Shown here one piece after another: positions 42,937 through 54,286 of a stretch of 64,000 bases of DNA (within the stretch, counting starts at the first letter, position 1; every line of letters begins with the position of its first letter). A program made the position numbers and the translations under genes. Under the pieces are notes generated by a model. It made no database searches and was not told where the DNA came from. It saw only the letters and a program-made list of their open reading frames with translations. Source of the stretch: Gilvibacter sediminis (lineage in GTDB: Bacteria; Bacteroidota; Bacteroidia; Flavobacteriales; Flavobacteriaceae); NCBI RefSeq assembly GCF_028561565.1, contig NZ_JAQQTE010000019.1, forward strand, positions 206,586 through 270,585, given 5' to 3'.

Positions 42937-44278
42937 GCAAGTGACGGCTTATGTTTTTTACTTCTACTCCAATATCACCGGCCCCAAGGATCAAGATCAC
43001 CTCACAGGGACTTTTTTGAATCAGTTCCGGGAGGTCAATTTTACTTACTAAGCGCTTTTTCGGATGATCAATCGCATCTAAAAGTGCTTGAGAATTCACG
43101 CCTTCAATCGGCAACTCTCTAGCGGGATAAATATCCAGCAAAAGCACCTCATCAAATTGCGCCAAACTTTGAGCAAATCCGGCTAGAAAATCTCGAGTTC
43201 TGCTGTAAAGGTGCGGCTGAAAGACCGCCAATTTCTTTTGCTGCGGATAGAACTCACTAACCGCTTGAAAGACGGCATTGATCTCTGTGGGGTGATGGGC
43301 GTAATCATCAATAACCACCCGATCCTCTCCACGATAAGCAAATGAGAATCTGCGTCTTACTCCCTTGAAGTCAAATAACGCTTTGGGCAGGCAATCGGTT
43401 GGGGTACCTATTGAAATTGCCATACCCAAAGCGGTAATCGCATTGAGCAAATTGTGGTGCCCCGGCAATGAAAATCGGAGCGCCTGTAATTCACCACGAG
43501 GCGTTTTTAAGTCGAAGGTATAAGCCCCGTCCTCAACGCGGATATTTTTAGCCTCATAGTCTGCTCCGTCCTCTATGCCCACCGTAGTGCCAGAAAGCGG
43601 AAGCTTTTTAGGGTGTAATACTAATTTGGAGTCCGGCACTAAGGCCGCAAACTCCTTAAAGGTCTTTTCTAATTCTTCTGCAGAGCCGTAGATGTCTAAA
43701 TGGTCTGCATCCATAGCGGTGACACAAGCCACAGTAGGACTCAGCTGTAAAAAGGAACGATCAAATTCATCGGCTTCTACCACGGTGATCTGTTCACCTT
43801 TAGAGATGTAGTTGGAATCGTAATTCTCAGCAATTCCGCCTAAAAATGCAGTCACCGGCATATTACAGCTGGCCAATAAATGACCTAAAATGGCTGAGGT
43901 AGTGGTCTTGCCGTGTGTTCCGGCAACAGCTAAGGATTTACTGTCCCTAGTGATCATACCCAATACCACCGCGCGTTTGTGAATTTGATGCACTCCCGTA
44001 CTAAAAAATTGCAATTGATCGTGCTGTTGAGGGATTGCTGGCGTATAGACCACGAGCGTGTCGGTTTGTTCAAAACCTTCTGGAATGGCATCAAGTTGGT
44101 CGCTGTATGTGATTTTTATTCCGAGTTCCGCTAAGGAATCGGTTAGTGTTGTTCTGGTTTTGTCATAGCCTGCCACAGCAAAGCCCCGCGCCTTGAAATA
44201 GCGCGCTAGAGCGCTCATTCCAATTCCACCAATTCCGATGAAATAAACTCGTGCTATGTCTTTAAAAACTCCGCTCAC
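42926..44278 (-). CDS. murC: UDP-N-acetylmuramate--L-alanine ligase
   Basis: A 450-residue ATP-dependent ligase that adds the first amino acid (L-Ala) to UDP-MurNAc. The N-terminal Rossmann domain begins [22 protein letters not shown]; the ATP-binding loop is [15 protein letters not shown]; further motifs are [24 protein letters not shown] and [10 protein letters not shown]. Full length. It overlaps murG by four bases and ftsQ by eleven, indicating tight coupling. Confidence 0.98.
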   Translation of the reverse strand: MSGVFKDIARVYFIGIGGIGMSALARYFKARGFAVAGYDKTRTTLTDSLAELGIKITYSDQLDAIPEGFEQTDTLVVYTPAIPQQHDQLQFFSTGVHQIHKRAVVLGMITRDSKSLAVAGTHGKTTTSAILGHLLASCNMPVTAFLGGIAENYDSNYISKGEQITVVEADEFDRSFLQLSPTVACVTAMDADHLDIYGSAEELEKTFKEFAALVPDSKLVLHPKKLPLSGTTVGIEDGADYEAKNIRVEDGAYTFDLKTPRGELQALRFSLPGHHNLLNAITALGMAISIGTPTDCLPKALFDFKGVRRRFSFAYRGEDRVVIDDYAHHPTEINAVFQAVSEFYPQQKKLAVFQPHLYSRTRDFLAGFAQSLAQFDEVLLLDIYPARELPIEGVNSQALLDAIDHPKKRLVSKIDLPELIQKSPCEVILILGAGDIGVEVKNISRHLHEN

Positions 44279-45375
44279 AGTTGCTTTTCAATTAGGAGTT
44301 TGGCTACCTCTGCAACTATGGCATCTGTCGCATGAGGCTTGGCTAATTTTTTAATATTCTCGCCCAAACGGCGCTGTTTGTCCGCATCGGCGAGTAAGTC
44401 TTTAAAGGCGTCGGCAAAATGCAGATCCGCTTCTGATTCTCTCAAAAAGACGCAGGCGTCTTCTGCAGCTATGGAGGCCGCGTTTTTATTCTGATGATCT
44501 TCTGCCACATTGGGTGACGGAATGAAGATCACTGGCTTACCCACCAAACAGAGTTCTGAAACCGATAAAGCTCCAGCTCTAGAGACGATCATATCCGCAG
44601 CGGCATAAGCCATATCCATGGCGTAGATAAAGTCTTTGACAATGACACGCGCACTGTTATTGGTTTTGAATTCTTCATAGTACAAGCTTCCACACTGCCA
44701 GATTACTTGTACCTCTTCTGCCTTGAAAAGTGGTAAATGCGCATGGATCAAATTGTTGATCTTTCGCGCTCCCAAGCTTCCTCCCAACACCAACAAAACT
44801 GGTTTATCAGCCTCAAGACCAAAGTGCTTTAAGGCAGTAGCTTTATCTACTTTAAGATCGATTAAGTCTTGACGCACCGGGTTCCCAGTAAAGACAATCT
44901 TCTCTTTAGGAAACTGATTTTCCATTCCTGCGTAAGCCACACAAATGGTCTTGGCTTTGGAGGCGATCCATTTGTTGGTAATTCCTGCATGAGCATTCTG
45001 TTCTTGGATCAGACAAGGCACGCCTTTATTGCTAGCTACGCGCAATAGTGGTGCGCTGGCGTATCCTCCTGTCCCGATGGCTACATCGGGTTTAAAATCT
45101 TTGATGATCTTGGCCGATCTTCTCAAACTAGCAAGCAACTTGAACGGGAACTTCAAATTCTTCAAAGAGACCTTGCGCTGCAAGCCTTGAATGGACAGGC
45201 CCACAATTTTATAACCCACCTTAGGTACTTTTTGCATCTCCATCCGATCCTTAGCACCCACAAAAAGAAACTCCGCATTTGGGTATTTTTCTTTGAGCGC
45301 ATTGGCAATAGCAATAGCTGGATAGATATGTCCTCCGGTTCCTCCTCCTGATATGATGAACTTAAATGGCTTCAC
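44275..45375 (-). CDS. murG: UDP-GlcNAc:undecaprenyl-PP-MurNAc-pentapeptide transferase MurG
   Basis: A 366-residue GT-B glycosyltransferase that turns lipid I into lipid II at the inner face of the membrane. The N-terminal glycine-rich loop is [17 protein letters not shown]; the C-terminal half has [12 protein letters not shown], the donor-site region [35 protein letters not shown]. Full length. Overlaps the end of ftsW by 14 bases. Confidence 0.98.
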   Translation of the reverse strand: MKPFKFIISGGGTGGHIYPAIAIANALKEKYPNAEFLFVGAKDRMEMQKVPKVGYKIVGLSIQGLQRKVSLKNLKFPFKLLASLRRSAKIIKDFKPDVAIGTGGYASAPLLRVASNKGVPCLIQEQNAHAGITNKWIASKAKTICVAYAGMENQFPKEKIVFTGNPVRQDLIDLKVDKATALKHFGLEADKPVLLVLGGSLGARKINNLIHAHLPLFKAEEVQVIWQCGSLYYEEFKTNNSARVIVKDFIYAMDMAYAAADMIVSRAGALSVSELCLVGKPVIFIPSPNVAEDHQNKNAASIAAEDACVFLRESEADLHFADAFKDLLADADKQRRLGENIKKLAKPHATDAIVAEVAKLLIEKQL

Positions 45376-46564
45376 TGAGAATATCTAAAGGGTTATCGGT
45401 TTCTTCTGATTCGTCAGTATGCTGGCGAATCTCCTCGCGCTTGGCACTCACACTCAAGATCATTCCAAGGGCCAAACAGGTCATCCAAATGGAGGTTCCC
45501 CCGCTACTGATCAGCGGTAGGGTTTGTCCTGTAACAGGAAAGAGTTCAACCGCAACGGCCATATTGGTCAAGGCCTGAAAGACTATTGGCAGTCCTACTC
45601 CTATCACTAATAATTTGCCAAAAACGGAATCGGCTTTATGAGCAACCACTACCAACCTAAAGAGCAGCAGCATGTATAACAACATGATAGACAAACCGCC
45701 CACAAGCCCCCATTCTTCTACAATAACGGCATAGATAAAATCCGAAGAAGATTGCGGCAAGAAATTCTTTTGCACCCCGTGTCCGGCACCAACACCAAAC
45801 AGACCTCCGGTAGCAATACCCATTTTTGATTTTTCAATCTGATAGTCGGCCTCTTTATCTGGAGTATCGTCTAAAAAGTTATCAATTCGGCTGATCCACG
45901 TATCCACACGATTCGGAAACATATCTGGAAAAGCCTTGGCAGACATAATGAATAGGCTTAAAAACAAGGCGCCCGCTATGAGAATAATGCCTAGATATTG
46001 TAACGGATATCCGCCTAAGAATACCAGCAGCACCACCATGGCAAAGATGATGGCTGTGGTAGAAAAATTGGCGGGTAAGATCAGCAACAACACTATAAAT
46101 ACCGGCAACCAAAGGGGAACTATGGAAGCCTTAAAACTGATCTTTTCATCCTTGATCTTTGATAAATATCGCGCTACATAGGTTAGTAAAACCACAGCCG
46201 CCAAGGTGGAAGTTTGAAAGGTCACACCCACAAAAGGAATTCGGATCCAGCGGCTGGCATTAGCGCCTTCAATGGTTGTTCCCTCCGCCAGCGTAATGAT
46301 CAATAGCAAAAACACCACTGGCAAGGCAATTATGGACAAGCCCCTAAAGTAACGATAAGGTATTCTGTGCACCCCGTAAAGGATAGCAAACCCCAACATG
46401 AGGTGTGCAAAGTGTTTCACCAAATACTTAAAGGTGTTCCCATCCCCATATAGATACGCCAAATTGCTACTGGCACTGTAAACAGGAAGGAATGAGAACA
46501 AAGCCAAAAGTGCGGCAACCGCCCAAATAGCTCTATCTCCTTTTATGTTGGTGAAAAATTTCAT
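45362..46564 (-). CDS. ftsW: Peptidoglycan glycosyltransferase FtsW
   Basis: A 400-residue SEDS protein with about ten membrane helices, which polymerises lipid II at the septum together with the transpeptidase encoded upstream. SEDS features: the extracytoplasmic loop [26 protein letters not shown] and [17 protein letters not shown] charged cytoplasmic tail ([18 protein letters not shown]) follows the last helix. Three bases separate it from murD. Confidence 0.96.
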   Translation of the reverse strand: MKFFTNIKGDRAIWAVAALLALFSFLPVYSASSNLAYLYGDGNTFKYLVKHFAHLMLGFAILYGVHRIPYRYFRGLSIIALPVVFLLLIITLAEGTTIEGANASRWIRIPFVGVTFQTSTLAAVVLLTYVARYLSKIKDEKISFKASIVPLWLPVFIVLLLILPANFSTTAIIFAMVVLLVFLGGYPLQYLGIILIAGALFLSLFIMSAKAFPDMFPNRVDTWISRIDNFLDDTPDKEADYQIEKSKMGIATGGLFGVGAGHGVQKNFLPQSSSDFIYAVIVEEWGLVGGLSIMLLYMLLLFRLVVVAHKADSVFGKLLVIGVGLPIVFQALTNMAVAVELFPVTGQTLPLISSGGTSIWMTCLALGMILSVSAKREEIRQHTDESEETDNPLDILSEAI

Positions 46565-46567
46565 GAA

Positions 46568-47899
46568 TTATAATTTGCGTACAGCTTCTTTGAACTGACG
46601 TCCGCGATCTTCATAATTTTTAAATAGGTCAAAACTGGCACAAGCTGGAGACAACAATACAGTATCTCCGCGCTCTGCAATGTGATAAGCCACGTTCACG
46701 GCATCTTGCATGCTGCTGGTCTCTACCAACAGATCCACCACATTCCCGAAGCTTTCAATCAGCTTGGTATTGTCAATCCCTAGGCAGATCACCGCCTTAA
46801 CTTTTTCATTGATCAGCGGTAAAAGCTCAGCGTAATCGTTTCCTTTATCTACACCTCCAACAATCCAAACCGTTGGTGTTTCCATGCTTTCCAAAGCGTA
46901 ATAGGTTGCGTTTACATTGGTCGCTTTTGAATCGTTGATGTATTGCACATTGTTGATCTTTAAAACGGATTCCAAACGGTGCTCCACCCCTTGAAAGTGC
47001 GTCAAAGAGTTGCGAATGGTCTCTTTGCGAATGTCCAATAAGGTCGCTACTGTAGCCGCGGCCATGGCATTCTTTAAATTGTGTTGTCCTTGTAATCCTA
47101 ATGAGGCTATTGGCATCTTAATTTGGTTATTTGCTATTGTAATTACTATGTTATCTTCTTCTATGTATGCGCCTTGTCCCACAGGGTTTTCCAATGAAAA
47201 AGGCAATTTTTGAGCTCGAATGGTGTGGTCTTGCATACCTGCAGCTATGTTGGGATCATCTCCGTCATAGATCAAAAAATCAGCAGCTGTTTGATTCTCA
47301 CTGATCTTGAACTTTGCATCGCGATAGGCATCAAAACTGTATCCGTAGCGATCCAAATGATCTGGAGTAATGTTTGTGATCACGGCAATATGCGGTTTAA
47401 AATCCGCAATATCATCCAGCTGAAAACTGCTCACCTCTAACACATAATGACTGGCTGGCCCTTCTAAAAGCAAGCCCGCAAAACTGTTACCAATGTTGCC
47501 TCCCATGGCAGCATTTAGACCTCCGTCTTGAAGCAAATAATGCGTCAAGGCTGTTGTAGTGGTCTTGCCATTACTGCCGGTAATGGCCACAATTGGTTTC
47601 TGCGTGTAGCGCGCCGCAAATTCAATCTCTGAGATCACAGGAATTTGCCGCTTTCTCAACAGTTGAATTGGAGGAGCTTGTTCGGGAATCCCCGGACTCT
47701 TCACAACTAAGCTCGCTCGGGTCAGTTTGGCCTTAGTATGGCCACCCATCTCCCATTCGATTTCATTTTTTGTAAGAACGTTTTGGGTGGTGGGGTCTAT
47801 GGGTCCAAAATCAGACACAAAAACCTTCCAACCCTTTGCTTTCCCAAGCAAGGCAGCACCTAGGCCGCTTTCACCGGCTCCCAGCACTACCAAATTCAT
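46568..47899 (-). CDS. murD: UDP-N-acetylmuramoylalanine--D-glutamate ligase
   Basis: A 443-residue Mur ligase adding D-Glu to UDP-MurNAc-L-Ala. Motifs: N-terminal LVVLGAGESGLGAALLGKAKG, ATP loop ITGSNGKTTTTALTHYLL, LEVSSFQLDDI, ITNITPDHLDRYG and HRLESV with YINDSKATN. The ATG at 47899 was chosen because it shares a base with the mraY stop (TAATG) and gives the normal family N-terminus; a longer frame would extend into mraY. Confidence 0.97.
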   Translation of the reverse strand: MNLVVLGAGESGLGAALLGKAKGWKVFVSDFGPIDPTTQNVLTKNEIEWEMGGHTKAKLTRASLVVKSPGIPEQAPPIQLLRKRQIPVISEIEFAARYTQKPIVAITGSNGKTTTTALTHYLLQDGGLNAAMGGNIGNSFAGLLLEGPASHYVLEVSSFQLDDIADFKPHIAVITNITPDHLDRYGYSFDAYRDAKFKISENQTAADFLIYDGDDPNIAAGMQDHTIRAQKLPFSLENPVGQGAYIEEDNIVITIANNQIKMPIASLGLQGQHNLKNAMAAATVATLLDIRKETIRNSLTHFQGVEHRLESVLKINNVQYINDSKATNVNATYYALESMETPTVWIVGGVDKGNDYAELLPLINEKVKAVICLGIDNTKLIESFGNVVDLLVETSSMQDAVNVAYHIAERGDTVLLSPACASFDLFKNYEDRGRQFKEAVRKL

Positions 47900-49119
47900 T
47901 AGCGGATCTTTAAGGTCACAACCGCCAGAATCGCCAGGAAGATCCCAACAATCCAAAAGCGCGTTACGATTTTACTTTCATGCATCCCTTTCACTTGATA
48001 ATGGTGATGTAAAGGAGACATTCTAAAGATCCTTCGGCCTTGACCGAATTTCTTTTTGGTATACTTGAACCAACTCACTTGCATGATCACCGAAAGATTT
48101 TCTATCAGGAAGATTCCGCAGAGAATTGGCATTAACCATTCTTTTCTGATGGTGATGGCAATCACCGCTATAATTCCGCCTATGGTCAAGCTTCCCGTAT
48201 CACCCATAAATACTTGAGCCGGATAAGCATTATACCACAGGAACCCAATCAAGGCACCCACAAACGCACTGATGAACACCGCAATCTCTCCAGTTCTGGG
48301 GATGTACATGATGTCCAGATAATCAGAGAAAATAATGTTGCCAGAAACCCAAGCAAAAATGCCCAGAGTAAGTACAATTATGGCAGAGGTACCCGCAGCT
48401 AGTCCGTCCACACCATCGGTGAGATTAGCTCCGTTGGATACTGCCGTGATGATCAAAATCACAATAGGGATAAAGAGTAGCCAAGTATACTTTGCGTAAT
48501 CATCACCAAGCCATGTAAGCAGATCGGAGTACTCAAATTCATTATTGGGTACGAATGGAATGGTAGTTTTGGTTGATTTCACCTCATCACCCACCGAGCG
48601 AATCAATGTGGTCTGATTCTCGGTTTCCAATTCAATCTTTTCTTTGATGGTCACTCCGTCATGGAAATACAATGTGCAGCCAACAGCCACACCCAAGACT
48701 ACCTGCCCAAAGACCTTGAACTTCCCAGGAAGCCCACCCTTGTCCTTCTTAAAGGTTTTGATGTAATCGTCTAAGAAACCGATCATTCCCATCCATAAAG
48801 TGGTGACAATGAGAAGGATCACATAAATGTTTTCCAAGCGTGTAAAGAGCAGCACAGGCACCAGCGTAGCCAAAATGATGATGATCCCACCCATGGTTGG
48901 GGTACCCGCTTTTTCGCTTTGTCCAGCCAATCCGAGATCTCTTACCGTTTCTCCGATTTGTTTTCTTCGGAGGAAATTGATGATGCGCTTCCCAAAGACC
49001 GTGGCAATGATCAATGAGGTGATCACAGACATGGCCGATCGGAAAGACAGATATTGAAACAAACCAGCTCCCGGAAGGTTGTATGTGTTTTCTAAATATT
49101 CGAATAAATAATACAGCAT
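47899..49119 (-). CDS. mraY: Phospho-N-acetylmuramoyl-pentapeptide-transferase MraY
   Basis: A 406-residue membrane enzyme with about ten helices that makes lipid I from UDP-MurNAc-pentapeptide and undecaprenyl phosphate. Signatures: [12 protein letters not shown], the acidic [38 protein letters not shown], and [12 protein letters not shown], then [11 protein letters not shown] periplasmic insertion (about residues 160-200, [16 protein letters not shown] ...) makes it longer than the E. coli enzyme, as is usual in Bacteroidota. Confidence 0.98.
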   Translation of the reverse strand: MLYYLFEYLENTYNLPGAGLFQYLSFRSAMSVITSLIIATVFGKRIINFLRRKQIGETVRDLGLAGQSEKAGTPTMGGIIIILATLVPVLLFTRLENIYVILLIVTTLWMGMIGFLDDYIKTFKKDKGGLPGKFKVFGQVVLGVAVGCTLYFHDGVTIKEKIELETENQTTLIRSVGDEVKSTKTTIPFVPNNEFEYSDLLTWLGDDYAKYTWLLFIPIVILIITAVSNGANLTDGVDGLAAGTSAIIVLTLGIFAWVSGNIIFSDYLDIMYIPRTGEIAVFISAFVGALIGFLWYNAYPAQVFMGDTGSLTIGGIIAVIAITIRKEWLMPILCGIFLIENLSVIMQVSWFKYTKKKFGQGRRIFRMSPLHHHYQVKGMHESKIVTRFWIVGIFLAILAVVTLKIR

Positions 49120-49131
49120 AAAACTCCGGAC

Positions 49132-50586
49132 TTAGATGGTTAGTAGTTGATGGATGATCTGATAGTCGTCAAAGTCAAAGCGCTCGCCTTTGATCTCTTG
49201 GTAGGCCTCATGCCCTTTTCCGGCAACGAGGATGATATCATTTGCATTGGCCATTTTACAGGCCGTCTTTATCGCTTGTTTTCTGTCTGTAATGGAAAGG
49301 GTTCGCTTAAAATGTTGCGGCTCCACCCCTTCTTCCATCGCCTCTATAATGGTATCCGGATCTTCACTTCTGGGGTTGTCGCTGGTAAAGATGGCCGTAG
49401 TACTCATGGCCGCAGCGATCATGCCCATCTTGGGACGTTTATCGGGATCGCGATCACCTCCACAACCCACAACGGTAATGAGTTGTTCATTTCCGGTTCT
49501 AATGGCATTGATGGTCTCCAATACATTCTTCAATGCATCTGGCGTATGCGCGTAGTCCACAATTGCGGTAACCTGTTCTGCATTGGTGAAATACTGGAAT
49601 CGACCGGAAACACTCTCCAATTCACTCAAGAATTGCAGGTTTTCCATAGCATCCATACCCAACAAATCCGCAGTGGCATGAATAGCCAACAAATTGTAGG
49701 CATTGAATTCTCCAATGAGCTTTACCCAGATCTCCGAATTATTGATCTTGAGCAGCATCCCACTAAACTGATGCTCCAACAATTGCGCTTTGTAATCCGC
49801 AATAGATTTTAACGCATAAGTATATTTTTTGGCCTTGGTGTTTTGCAACATATAGCGACCGTTCTTGTCGTCTAAGTTGGTCAAGGCAAAAGCATCTTTA
49901 GGAAGCTGATCAAAAAAGGCTTTCTTCACATCACGATACTCCTTAAAACTGTTGTGGTAGTCCAAGTGATCGTGAGTGAGGTTTGTGAAGATTCCGCCTT
50001 TAAATTGAAGTCCTTCTGTGCGCTTCTGATGGATGCCGTGACTGGAAACTTCCATGAAGCAATAGTCAACACCTGCGTCAACCATTTGTCTTAAATAGCC
50101 GTTAATTGCCAAAGGATCTGGCGTGGTATGCGTTGCTGGGAATTCTTGTTGGCCAACCTTAACCACTACGGTAGACAAAAGCCCAACGGTATAACCCGCT
50201 TTGAGGTAAAGGTCGTAGAGTAAACTCGCGATGGTTGTTTTACCATTGGTTCCGGTAACACCTACCAATTGTAATTCCTGAGAGGGATCTTGATAATAGT
50301 TTGCTGCAATCTGCGCTAAAGCCGAATTCGCATCAGTCACAACAGCGTAAGTCACACCGTTGATGATCTCCGCAGGCACTTCTTCACATACAATGGCAAT
50401 AGCCCCTGCATGCGTAGCCTTTTTGATATAATCGTGACCGTCTACTTGCGTACCACGGATGGCCACAAAGACATCGTTCAAGCCGATCTTGCGCGAGTCA
50501 TAAGCCACCGTATTCACGGCCACATCAGTACCCCCGACAACCGAATCGAGAGAAACCTTATAAAGCAAGTCCTTCAGTTTGATCAC
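49132..50586 (-). CDS. murE: UDP-N-acetylmuramoyl-L-alanyl-D-glutamate--diamino acid ligase MurE
   Basis: A 484-residue Mur ligase adding the third residue of the stem peptide. Motifs: VGVTGTNGKTTIASLLYDL, CFMEVSSHGIHQKR, TNLTHDHLDYHNS, VDYAHTPDALKNVL. The specificity motif region FTSDNPRSEDPDTI carries the DNPR sequence typical for enzymes using meso-diaminopimelate. Full length. Overlaps the transpeptidase gene by four bases. Confidence 0.97.
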   Translation of the reverse strand: MIKLKDLLYKVSLDSVVGGTDVAVNTVAYDSRKIGLNDVFVAIRGTQVDGHDYIKKATHAGAIAIVCEEVPAEIINGVTYAVVTDANSALAQIAANYYQDPSQELQLVGVTGTNGKTTIASLLYDLYLKAGYTVGLLSTVVVKVGQQEFPATHTTPDPLAINGYLRQMVDAGVDYCFMEVSSHGIHQKRTEGLQFKGGIFTNLTHDHLDYHNSFKEYRDVKKAFFDQLPKDAFALTNLDDKNGRYMLQNTKAKKYTYALKSIADYKAQLLEHQFSGMLLKINNSEIWVKLIGEFNAYNLLAIHATADLLGMDAMENLQFLSELESVSGRFQYFTNAEQVTAIVDYAHTPDALKNVLETINAIRTGNEQLITVVGCGGDRDPDKRPKMGMIAAAMSTTAIFTSDNPRSEDPDTIIEAMEEGVEPQHFKRTLSITDRKQAIKTACKMANANDIILVAGKGHEAYQEIKGERFDFDDYQIIHQLLTI

Positions 50587-52586
50587 GATAATGTCAAGGT
50601 TATTTTTTGTCCGTCACTTATGGCTGTTCCGCTACTGACCGATTGCTGGATCACATTTCCGTTCCCGATCAGCACCACTTCCAATCCCATATTCTCTAAA
50701 AGGGCTACAGCATCCATTCCGGCCATACCCTTTACATTCGGCATTTGACTGCCGGCCTTTTGCGCCATAGCATAATACTTTTCAAAGTCTCCCATCACCT
50801 GCTGGCTGGGCTCATTGAGCTCATTGACCTCATCCATCACCGGCACGTCGGTGTAGATTTTCTGAGCAATACGTTTAAAAACTGGACCAGAGACATCTGC
50901 ACCGTAATAGCCTTTTTTGGTACTCGGCTTATGGATGATCACAATACAGGAATACTTGGGCTGATCTGCCGGGAAGTAACCCGCAAAAGAAGAGATATAG
51001 CGTTTATCGTCTTCCCAATCAGACATCCAGTATTCGGTCTGCGCCGTTCCGGTCTTTCCGGCCATAGAGAAATACTCGCTATACAGTCCGTCTCCGGTAC
51101 CGCGTTTAACCACATTTTCAAGAACCGCCTGCACCTTAGCAATGGTAGATTTGGAGCAAATGGCAGGATTTAGGACTTCCGGTTCAAAGGTTTCTATGGC
51201 ACGATTCCAGGTACGCACTTCTGAGATAAAGTGAGGCTTTACCATGACGCCACCATTGGCGATGGCGTTATAAAATGTGAGGGTTTGCAGTGGAGTTAGC
51301 GTTAAGCCATAACCATAGGCCATAGACGGCAAGGCATTTTTACTCCATTTGGGTTTCCCAGGTTTTGGCATATCTGGAACTCCTTCACCAAGAATGCTGA
51401 TCCCAATGGGCTTATCCAGATTCCATCCTTCTAAATAACGCAAGAAACGCTCTGGATCATCTTTGTAATTTTCATCAATAATACGCGCCAATCCAATGTT
51501 GGAGGAAACTTCTAAGGCACGTGCAGCAGAGATAGTTCCGTATCCTCCTGTTTTGGAATCGCGAATACGTCTCCCATAAAAAGTATAAACCCCGCGTCCG
51601 GTTTCAACCACGGTGGAAGTATCGATAACTTGATCCTCTAAAGCCGCGGCAAAGGCCATCACTTTAAAAGTAGAGCCAGGCTCATGAGCCTCTCCAATGG
51701 CATAATTATAAGATTCTGCATAAGTTCCTTTAGAGGTTCTGCCGAGATTAGAAACTGCTTTAATGGCTCCAGTTTCAACATCCATAACTATGACACAACC
51801 GTGTTCCGCTTCATAATACTCCAATTGCTTGAGCAAGGCATGGTGCGCTATGTCTTGAATGTTCACATTGATGGTGGTCACCACATCAAAGCCATCTTGC
51901 GGCTCAATTTCATTGTCGTCGCTGAGGGGCTTCCATTGTCCCTTGGCGATCTTCTGTTTCATGCGGCGGCCTTCTTTCCCACGGAGATAGCTTCCGTAAG
52001 CACCTTCAAGTCCGATACGGGTGATGAAGCCGTTGTCATCGGTACGTTCGTAGCCAATGGTTCTGCTCCCGATCTGCCCCAAAGGATGTTCACGACGAGT
52101 ATCCTGATCAACAATGATCCCTCCTTTAAAAGGACCCTTTTCAAACATCGGGAAGCCTTTGATCTTCACATAGTCAGAATAACCGAGGTTACGAGCAATG
52201 AGCAAATAGCGATTTTTATTAGCCCGCGCTTTTCTCAAGCGCTGCTGATAGTAGTTTGGAGTTTTACCCAACATTTTTGCCAACTCCTTAGAAAGCGGCA
52301 CTAAGTTTTCTTCAAAGACCGTATTGGAAACGGTCACTGCATCAAATCGGATTTCATACTTAGGAACCGAAGTGGCCAAAAGACTGCCGTCGTCCGCATA
52401 AACGTTTCCGCGATTGGCAGAGATCACAAAATTCTTCAAGGTGTTCTCTTGAGCCAACTCTCTATACTGATCCCCTTCTACAAATTGGATCTTGATGAGT
52501 TGTACCGTGATCAGCAAGGCGAAAACAAACAAAGCCCCGGCAACGAAGTACAATCTGCTGAGTATGTTCTTTTCTTTAACGGCCAT
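50583..52586 (-). CDS. ftsI: Penicillin-binding protein FtsI (septal transpeptidase) with PASTA domain
   Basis: A 667-residue class B transpeptidase that cross-links septal peptidoglycan. One N-terminal membrane helix (about residues 12-30), a dimerisation/pedestal domain, then the transpeptidase with the nucleophile STFK (Ser305-Lys308), SSN and KTG (about residue 511). A single PASTA domain ends the protein (from about residue 605, MPNVKGMAGMDAVALLENMGLEV). PASTA is missing in E. coli FtsI but common in this phylum. It overlaps ftsL by 11 bases. Confidence 0.95.
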   Translation of the reverse strand: MAVKEKNILSRLYFVAGALFVFALLITVQLIKIQFVEGDQYRELAQENTLKNFVISANRGNVYADDGSLLATSVPKYEIRFDAVTVSNTVFEENLVPLSKELAKMLGKTPNYYQQRLRKARANKNRYLLIARNLGYSDYVKIKGFPMFEKGPFKGGIIVDQDTRREHPLGQIGSRTIGYERTDDNGFITRIGLEGAYGSYLRGKEGRRMKQKIAKGQWKPLSDDNEIEPQDGFDVVTTINVNIQDIAHHALLKQLEYYEAEHGCVIVMDVETGAIKAVSNLGRTSKGTYAESYNYAIGEAHEPGSTFKVMAFAAALEDQVIDTSTVVETGRGVYTFYGRRIRDSKTGGYGTISAARALEVSSNIGLARIIDENYKDDPERFLRYLEGWNLDKPIGISILGEGVPDMPKPGKPKWSKNALPSMAYGYGLTLTPLQTLTFYNAIANGGVMVKPHFISEVRTWNRAIETFEPEVLNPAICSKSTIAKVQAVLENVVKRGTGDGLYSEYFSMAGKTGTAQTEYWMSDWEDDKRYISSFAGYFPADQPKYSCIVIIHKPSTKKGYYGADVSGPVFKRIAQKIYTDVPVMDEVNELNEPSQQVMGDFEKYYAMAQKAGSQMPNVKGMAGMDAVALLENMGLEVVLIGNGNVIQQSVSSGTAISDGQKITLTLS

Positions 52587-52896
52587 CGCTGCTGATTTGA
52601 ATTTTTGTCGGTGGTGTTTCTGACGGAGCTAATCCGCGAGACTTCAAATTGGCCAGCACTCGAGATTCCATACGTGCCTGCGCTAGTTTCATACGCACGT
52701 CCACATACTCACTCTTGAGTTCTTTAACCTGATCATTGAGCTGCGCGATTCGGTGTACCTTTTTGTCCGCACTGTGTGAACTCGCGATCATGATCAAAGC
52801 CAGGAAGGACAAGAAAATGATGAACTTCCAATTTTTTAGCGCGTCTTCACTCACCAAAAATTTACCTCTAAGTATGTGATAGATATTATCCTTCAT
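52576..52896 (-). CDS. ftsL: FtsL-like division protein
   Basis: A 106-residue bitopic protein: basic cytoplasmic start (about 24 residues), a membrane helix (about 25-41) and a periplasmic heptad region (HRIAQLNDQVKELKSEYVDVRMKLAQARMESRVLANL) that should form a coiled coil. Size, topology and place between rsmH and ftsI identify FtsL even though sequence conservation is low. Only two bases follow the rsmH stop. Confidence 0.8.
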   Translation of the reverse strand: MKDNIYHILRGKFLVSEDALKNWKFIIFLSFLALIMIASSHSADKKVHRIAQLNDQVKELKSEYVDVRMKLAQARMESRVLANLKSRGLAPSETPPTKIQISSDGR

Positions 52897-52898
52897 CC

Positions 52899-53795
52899 TT
52901 AAAGTTTTTCAGCGATTCTGAGCTTGGCAGACCGAGCTCTGTTGTTGACTTCAATTTCTTCTGCGGATGGTACGATGAACTTACCCACAGGCTTGAAGGG
53001 CACCTCTGCCCGTCCAAAGACATCTTTCTCAGGCTCCCCCTCAAACATGCCATTGCGCATAAAACGCTTGACCAGCCGATCCTCCAGCGAGTGGTAAGAG
53101 ATCACCGAAAGACGTCCGCCTGGTTTCAACACCTCTTGGGTCTGCATGAGGAATTCTTCTAGGGCAGTCAATTCATCATTAACCGCTATACGCAGTGCCT
53201 GAAAGACCTGCGCCATGATCTTGTGCTCTTTATTGCGAGGTATAAAACGCTTTAGCGTCTCTTTAAGCGTCTGGGTATCGGCGATCTCTGCTTGTTCTCT
53301 ACGTGCAACGATCAATCGAGCCATCCCGGCTGCAGGACGCAGCTCGCCGTATTTTCTTAGTATTTGAGTGAGTTCAGCTTCTGAGGCACCATTGACCAAG
53401 TCTTTGGCAGAAAGGCCTGCCTTTTGGTTCATGCGCATATCTAAGTCCGCATTGAAACGAGTTGAGAATCCGCGCTCGGCTTGATCGAATTGATGAGAAG
53501 AAACTCCAAAGTCTCCTAAAATACCATCCACTTGTTTGTGACCGTGGAAACGCAAAAAGCGTTTGAGGTATCTAAAATTTTCAGGAATTAGCGTAAATCG
53601 AGGATCATCTATGATATTGGCTTGAGCATCTGGGTCTTGATCAAAGGCTAACAATCGGCCGTTTTCATCCAAGCGGCTGAGAATCTCCCGCGAGTGGCCA
53701 CCGCCTCCAAAAGTAACATCGACATAAATTCCCGCTGGCTTGATATCAAGTCCTGCTACAGTTTCTTCCAGTAAAACGGGTTTATGATATTCCAT
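52899..53795 (-). CDS. rsmH: 16S rRNA (cytosine1402-N4)-methyltransferase RsmH
   Basis: A 298-residue SAM-dependent methyltransferase (formerly MraW). Motifs: MEYHKPVLLEETV, YVDVTFGGGGHSREIL, DGILGDFGVSSHQFD, GFS-RF-DLDMRM, and RIAVNDELTALEEFL with ISYHSLEDRLVKRF. I prefer the ATG at 53795 because family members start at that Met; earlier in-frame starts (ATG 53804 and 53801) are possible. It overlaps mraZ by 14 bases. Confidence 0.96.
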   Translation of the reverse strand: MEYHKPVLLEETVAGLDIKPAGIYVDVTFGGGGHSREILSRLDENGRLLAFDQDPDAQANIIDDPRFTLIPENFRYLKRFLRFHGHKQVDGILGDFGVSSHQFDQAERGFSTRFNADLDMRMNQKAGLSAKDLVNGASEAELTQILRKYGELRPAAGMARLIVARREQAEIADTQTLKETLKRFIPRNKEHKIMAQVFQALRIAVNDELTALEEFLMQTQEVLKPGGRLSVISYHSLEDRLVKRFMRNGMFEGEPEKDVFGRAEVPFKPVGKFIVPSAEEIEVNNRARSAKLRIAEKL

Positions 53796-54255
53796 CAACA
53801 TCATGCGCTGTATCGCCCATTACCTCTTCGGCCAGATCGGCAAAGTCATTCGCTGCATCCGCAATCGCGGTTTCATACTTGGCTTTGTCCCAGATCTCAA
53901 CTATTGTGATGGCCGAAGCAATTACAATTTCTTTTGACAGACCTGCAAATTGCATCAGGTCTTTAGGGATCAACAATCTTCCGGTGCTGTCCAGCTCTAC
54001 GGTTCTCACACCTGCGGTAAAACGACGAATGAAGTCATTGTTCTTTCTACTGAACCGATTGAGCCCACTCATCTTTTCCATCAGCGCATTCCATTCACTC
54101 ATCGGGTACAATTCCAAACACGGCTGAAACACAGCACGCTTGACCACGAACCCATCTGCCAGAGAAGGAGACAGTTGCTTCTTCAAACCAGCAGGGACCA
54201 TGACGCGTCCTTTTACGTCAGCTTTACAATCGTATGTTCCAATGAGATTGAGCAC
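53782..54255 (-). CDS. mraZ: Transcriptional regulator MraZ
   Basis: A 157-residue protein with two SpoVT/AbrB-like domains: the first around DVKGRVMVPAGLKKQL, the second around STGRLLIPKDLMQFAGL, each with the DxxGR-type signature. It is the first gene of the dcw cluster and in other bacteria represses that cluster by binding short direct repeats near its promoter. Translation appears to begin at GTG 54255, the only start that gives a complete first domain. Fits the GTGGTAAA boxes just upstream. Confidence 0.95.
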   Translation of the reverse strand: MLNLIGTYDCKADVKGRVMVPAGLKKQLSPSLADGFVVKRAVFQPCLELYPMSEWNALMEKMSGLNRFSRKNNDFIRRFTAGVRTVELDSTGRLLIPKDLMQFAGLSKEIVIASAITIVEIWDKAKYETAIADAANDFADLAEEVMGDTAHDVDGIS

Positions 54256-54286
54256 GAGATTTCCCGGAAAAATTTGTTTAGTTGGT